Below are positions 61,187 through 64,000 of a DNA stretch of 64,000 nt, piece by piece. The stretch spans positions 62,001 through 126,000 of the forward strand of contig NZ_ATAE01000028.1 in assembly GCF_000474275.2 (NCBI RefSeq). Direction: 5' to 3'. Every line of letters starts with the position of its first letter. Position 1 is the first letter of the stretch. Under the pieces are notes generated by a model. That model saw only the letters and a list, made by a program, of their open reading frames with translations, was not told the DNA's origin and did not search any database. Both the position numbers and the translations under genes were made by a program. The DNA is from Alkalihalophilus marmarensis DSM 21297. GTDB lineage: Bacteria; Bacillota; Bacilli; Bacillales; Bacillaceae_D.

Positions 61187-62404
61187 ATGAAGTCTGTTGG
61201 GGTCGTTGTCGAATATAATCCGTTGCATAATGGACATGCTTACCACCTACAAGAAGCGCGCCGGATGAGTCAAGCCGATGTAGTAGTGGCTGTTATGAGC
61301 GGGTCCTTTTTGCAAAGAGGGGAGCCTGCTATTATCTCTAAATGGGAGCGTGCTGAAATGGCGCTTCATTCAGGTGCAGATGTTATTGTGGAACTACCGT
61401 ATGCATATTCTACTCAAAAAGCGCAGACCTTTGCAGAAGGAGCTGTGCGTATACTTAACCATCTAAAAGTAGACTGTATTAATTTCGGGAGTGAAATTGG
61501 AGAAATCGAGTCTTTCATTCGTCTCGTCAACTTTATGCATACACATAAAGATGCTTGGGATGAATTAGTACGAAATCAACTCCAAGCCGGAGTCAGCTAT
61601 CCAAGAGCCTGTATGGAAGCGTTTAACAGCCTAGATCACCATGAGTCTATCCTGTCACTGAGTGAGCCTAATAACATTCTAGGTTATCATTACACCAAAG
61701 CTATCATTGATTCTGACTTCAATATAGAGGCACAGACAACTAAAAGAACTAGCGCCAATTACCATGACCCTAAAGTGACCGATCATCCTATCGCCAGCGC
61801 AACGAGTATACGGAAGAAGGTAATGTCAGAAAAAGGTGATTTGACTGGCATCAAACATGTCGTTCCGTATGTAAGCATGAATATATTAGAGCGCTATCAA
61901 CATGAATACGGTACTTTCCATTCCTGGGATTTATATTTTCCTTTGCTCCAGTTTGAAATCGAACGAAGCAGCATCGAACAGCTTCGTGAAATATATGAAT
62001 GTGAAGAAGGTTTGGAGTACAGACTGAAAGATACAATCAGTAACGCATCAAATTTTAAGGAATGGATGGAAGCCTTAAAAACGAAACGTTATACGTGGAC
62101 AAGGCTTCAGAGGCTGTTAACCCACGTTCTAACGAATACGACAAAACAAGAAATGAAGGCGATAACGTCCGAACCGCTTCCCTATATTCGACTGCTAGGT
62201 ATGAATCCTAAAGGGAAAGAATATGTAAATCTCATAAAAAAAAACTTAGACTGTCCTCTTCTAAGCCGCTTTGCCAAAGCTCGCGGAACGATGGCCGCGC
62301 AAGATGATCGTATCGGGAAAATATATGCCGCTCCATTAGCTATGAAAGGGAATATAGCAGCTTTAAAAAGAGACTACACTATGTCGCCTATTATGATTAA
62401 GTAA
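61187..62404 (+). CDS. tmcAL: TmcAL, tRNA(Met) cytidine acetate ligase (YlbM)
   Basis: Uses acetate and ATP to acetylate the wobble cytidine of elongator tRNA-Met. The nucleotidyl-transferase motif VVEYNPLHNGHAYHL holds the HxGH-type residues. AVMSGSFLQRGEPAI and ATSIRKKVM are further family motifs. 405 aa. GAAATGAGGG precedes the start. It faces ylbL over a shared terminator. Confidence 0.94.
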   Translation: MKSVGVVVEYNPLHNGHAYHLQEARRMSQADVVVAVMSGSFLQRGEPAIISKWERAEMALHSGADVIVELPYAYSTQKAQTFAEGAVRILNHLKVDCINFGSEIGEIESFIRLVNFMHTHKDAWDELVRNQLQAGVSYPRACMEAFNSLDHHESILSLSEPNNILGYHYTKAIIDSDFNIEAQTTKRTSANYHDPKVTDHPIASATSIRKKVMSEKGDLTGIKHVVPYVSMNILERYQHEYGTFHSWDLYFPLLQFEIERSSIEQLREIYECEEGLEYRLKDTISNASNFKEWMEALKTKRYTWTRLQRLLTHVLTNTTKQEMKAITSEPLPYIRLLGMNPKGKEYVNLIKKNLDCPLLSRFAKARGTMAAQDDRIGKIYAAPLAMKGNIAALKRDYTMSPIMIK

Positions 62405-62407
62405 ATA

Positions 62408-62445
62408 AAAAGGACTGCTGGCGAGCGTCAGCAGTCCTCTTCTTC
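62408..62445. terminator. Bidirectional terminator between tmcAL and ylbL
   Basis: Stem AGGACTGCTG/CAGCAGTCCT (62411-62420 and 62429-62438) with T-rich flank on plus and A-rich flank (TTTTTATTT on minus) on the other side. Confidence 0.85.
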
Positions 62446-63486
62446 TTATAAAGATTCTAGGAATTCAATGGCTTCTTCAAAACGATTAATTGGAATAATC
62501 TCCATGTCTGTCCCAATATCTTCTGCAGCTAATACCGCTTCATTGTAATTTGAATCATCTGCCCCGTCTTCAAACGGAGCTAGAAAATAATCGGCACCTG
62601 CTCTATTCGCCGCTACTACTTTTTGGGCAGCACCGCCGATCCGTCCGACCGTCCCGTCTTCTCTGATTGTTCCTGTACCAGCCACTAAATATCCTTTCGT
62701 CAGATTGCCCTCTGTTAATTGATCATATATTTCTAGAGAGAACATTAACCCTGCAGAAGGCCCTCCAATTTGGCTTGTATCAATATGTACTTCAGGATTA
62801 AAAGTAACTTCACGATCCGTAACGGGGGCTTGAATCCCGATCCCCACACGATCACTTGGTGCGTTCATCTCTTCGGGGAAGGGTGAAAAACCAACCGTTA
62901 CCTCCATTAACTCTCCTTCTCTTTCAATCGTAAGGGTTACATTGTCACCTTTTTCATATCCAGTTAAACGCTCAATCAGTTCATCAGCCGTCCGAATACT
63001 TTCTCCGTTGACTTGTTGGATACGATCTCCTTGCTCTAACACCTCAATTGCAGGCATTCCTTCAATTAATACAGTGACCAGCACACCAAAGTACTCATAG
63101 CTTACTTCTTTATTCGCTTGTTCATAAGCTACAATTTTTGCTACCTCTTGTGAATCAGTCATCATCATCAGCTGCCTATGCTGATACTCTTCATCTGTTT
63201 CATCTTCAAATCGAAGCTGACTCTCTGGATGAAGAATTCGATATGGACTGAACTGAGCCCACGCATAAAAGATAGGGTTTGCCTTTCCCATCCTTATTGT
63301 CGTAAGCATAAAAGATCCCCCGGCCTCTTCACTTGCTCCATCAACTGAGATGACATTATCTAATACTAAGGCATCACCAGGCTGAGAATAGTAATACGGC
63401 AGGGGAGTAAAATACAACCCTAATAATAAAATGATTAATATCGGCCAGCGCCACTTTATCCAGTTACTCTGTTTTGTCTGCTTCAT
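62446..63486 (-). CDS. ylbL: YlbL, PDZ-Lon-type membrane serine protease
   Basis: A 346-aa protein with an N-terminal membrane helix (about 12-27), a PDZ domain (about 130-210) and a Lon-like S16 protease domain. The catalytic Ser is in GGPSAGLMFSLE and the Lys in GGAAQKVVAA. In B. subtilis YlbL helps clear the SOS division inhibitor YneA. The start at 63486 has AAGGGG upstream and overlaps ylbK by 23 bp. Confidence 0.93.
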   Translation of the reverse strand: MKQTKQSNWIKWRWPILIILLLGLYFTPLPYYYSQPGDALVLDNVISVDGASEEAGGSFMLTTIRMGKANPIFYAWAQFSPYRILHPESQLRFEDETDEEYQHRQLMMMTDSQEVAKIVAYEQANKEVSYEYFGVLVTVLIEGMPAIEVLEQGDRIQQVNGESIRTADELIERLTGYEKGDNVTLTIEREGELMEVTVGFSPFPEEMNAPSDRVGIGIQAPVTDREVTFNPEVHIDTSQIGGPSAGLMFSLEIYDQLTEGNLTKGYLVAGTGTIREDGTVGRIGGAAQKVVAANRAGADYFLAPFEDGADDSNYNEAVLAAEDIGTDMEIIPINRFEEAIEFLESL

Positions 63487-64000
63487 TCCCTTGCCCCTTC
63501 CAGTCGTTTATAATCTGCTTGATCTTGGGCATTTGTTCATATGCGGCTTCTTCCCCCCGCTCAATTAACTTCTCGACATTAGAAAAATCTAGTGAGCTTG
63601 TATGAGTAACAATAGGCCTAATCATAACTGAGCAATCAAGCTCCTTTGGTTTCATCATCTCTCGTGCCATAATGTCCATGCTTTGCATAATAACATCATA
63701 AACAGAATTAAACTCTAATTCCTGTCTAAAATAGGACACATCAACTGCTATTGTAATATCTGCTCCCATTTCTTTTACCACTGATACAGGGACACGATCA
63801 ATCACCCCTCCGTCAACGAGCACTTGACCATTGCGCTGTTCTGGTACAAAAATCCCCGGTATCCCAATACTTGCTCTGACAGCCTCCGCTATCGGACCTG
63901 TTGTCATGACAACACGTTCTCCTTTTTTCAAGTCAGTAGCGATGACAGCAACCGGAATATCCGTATGTTCAAGGTGTTTAGATTTGGCTAATAAACGGAT
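63464..64000 (-). CDS. ylbK: YlbK, patatin-like phospholipase (5' part outside window)
   Basis: Partial gene: the frame is open to the window edge, so the N-terminus with the GxSxG nucleophile is not visible. The seen part has VAVIATDLKKG and the catalytic-dyad Asp in VLVDGGVIDRVPVS, typical for the YlbK/NTE-type patatin family. It is translationally coupled to ylbL by overlap. Confidence 0.85.
   Translation of the reverse strand: MRLLAKSKHLEHTDIPVAVIATDLKKGERVVMTTGPIAEAVRASIGIPGIFVPEQRNGQVLVDGGVIDRVPVSVVKEMGADITIAVDVSYFRQELEFNSVYDVIMQSMDIMAREMMKPKELDCSVMIRPIVTHTSSLDFSNVEKLIERGEEAAYEQMPKIKQIINDWKGQGNEADKTE

Overview
The window is a chromosomal stretch of a Gram-positive, spore-forming Bacillaceae member of low to moderate G+C. 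Three things point there. Nearly every gene has a close Bacillus subtilis counterpart in the same order (ylbK to yloB). Mother-cell and forespore sigma factors sit next to ftsZ. Regulation is by PyrR attenuators and a T-box. I recognise the family pattern but cannot name the species. The chromosome is read almost entirely from the minus strand, so the operons run from high to low coordinates. I see no rRNA, tRNA, CRISPR array, insertion sequence or prophage.

Layout from the right. At 64000-56600 lie ylbK (cut by the window edge), ylbL, tmcAL, ylbN-rpmF, an enoyl-CoA hydratase-like gene, ylbO, ylbP, a ketopantoate-reductase-like gene and a DUF3397 membrane protein. Next is bshC (bacillithiol synthesis). 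At 54400-33955 is a full division and cell-wall (dcw) cluster: mraZ-rsmH-ftsL-pbpB-spoVD-murE-murF-mraY-murD-spoVE-murG-murB-divIB-ylxW-ylxX-sbp-ftsA-ftsZ. It has internal terminators after ftsL, spoVD, murD and spoVE. The sporulation genes spoIIGA-sigE-sigG follow, then ylmC-ylmD-ylmE-sepF-ylmG-ylmH-divIVA. After these come the T-box-controlled ileS, ylyA, lspA and ylyB. At 21380-9290 is the complete pyrimidine operon pyrR-pyrP-pyrB-pyrC-carA-carB-pyrK-pyrD-pyrF-pyrE, with three PyrR-type attenuators and a trailing methyltransferase.

The left end (8.6-0 kb) is less conserved. It holds moaA, an OFA-family MFS transporter, an MpsC/DUF2294 protein and two small membrane proteins, followed by rqcH (ribosome quality control) and a calcium P-type ATPase. 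The transporter is preceded by the most interesting feature of the window. This is a leader of about 200 nt with two hairpins that share a core (AG[C/U]AG, N-GUCC loop, CUGCU) on different outer stems. An intrinsic terminator follows and ends 54 nt before the start codon. I know of no riboswitch with this core. It is offered as a candidate tandem RNA regulatory element.

Functionally the window links septum formation (FtsZ, FtsA, SepF, DivIVA, DivIB, FtsL, PbpB), lipid II synthesis (MurB, D, E, F, G, MraY) and spore cortex synthesis (SpoVD, SpoVE). It also carries the SpoIIGA/SigE/SigG switch, pyrimidine supply and translation quality control (RqcH, YlmH).
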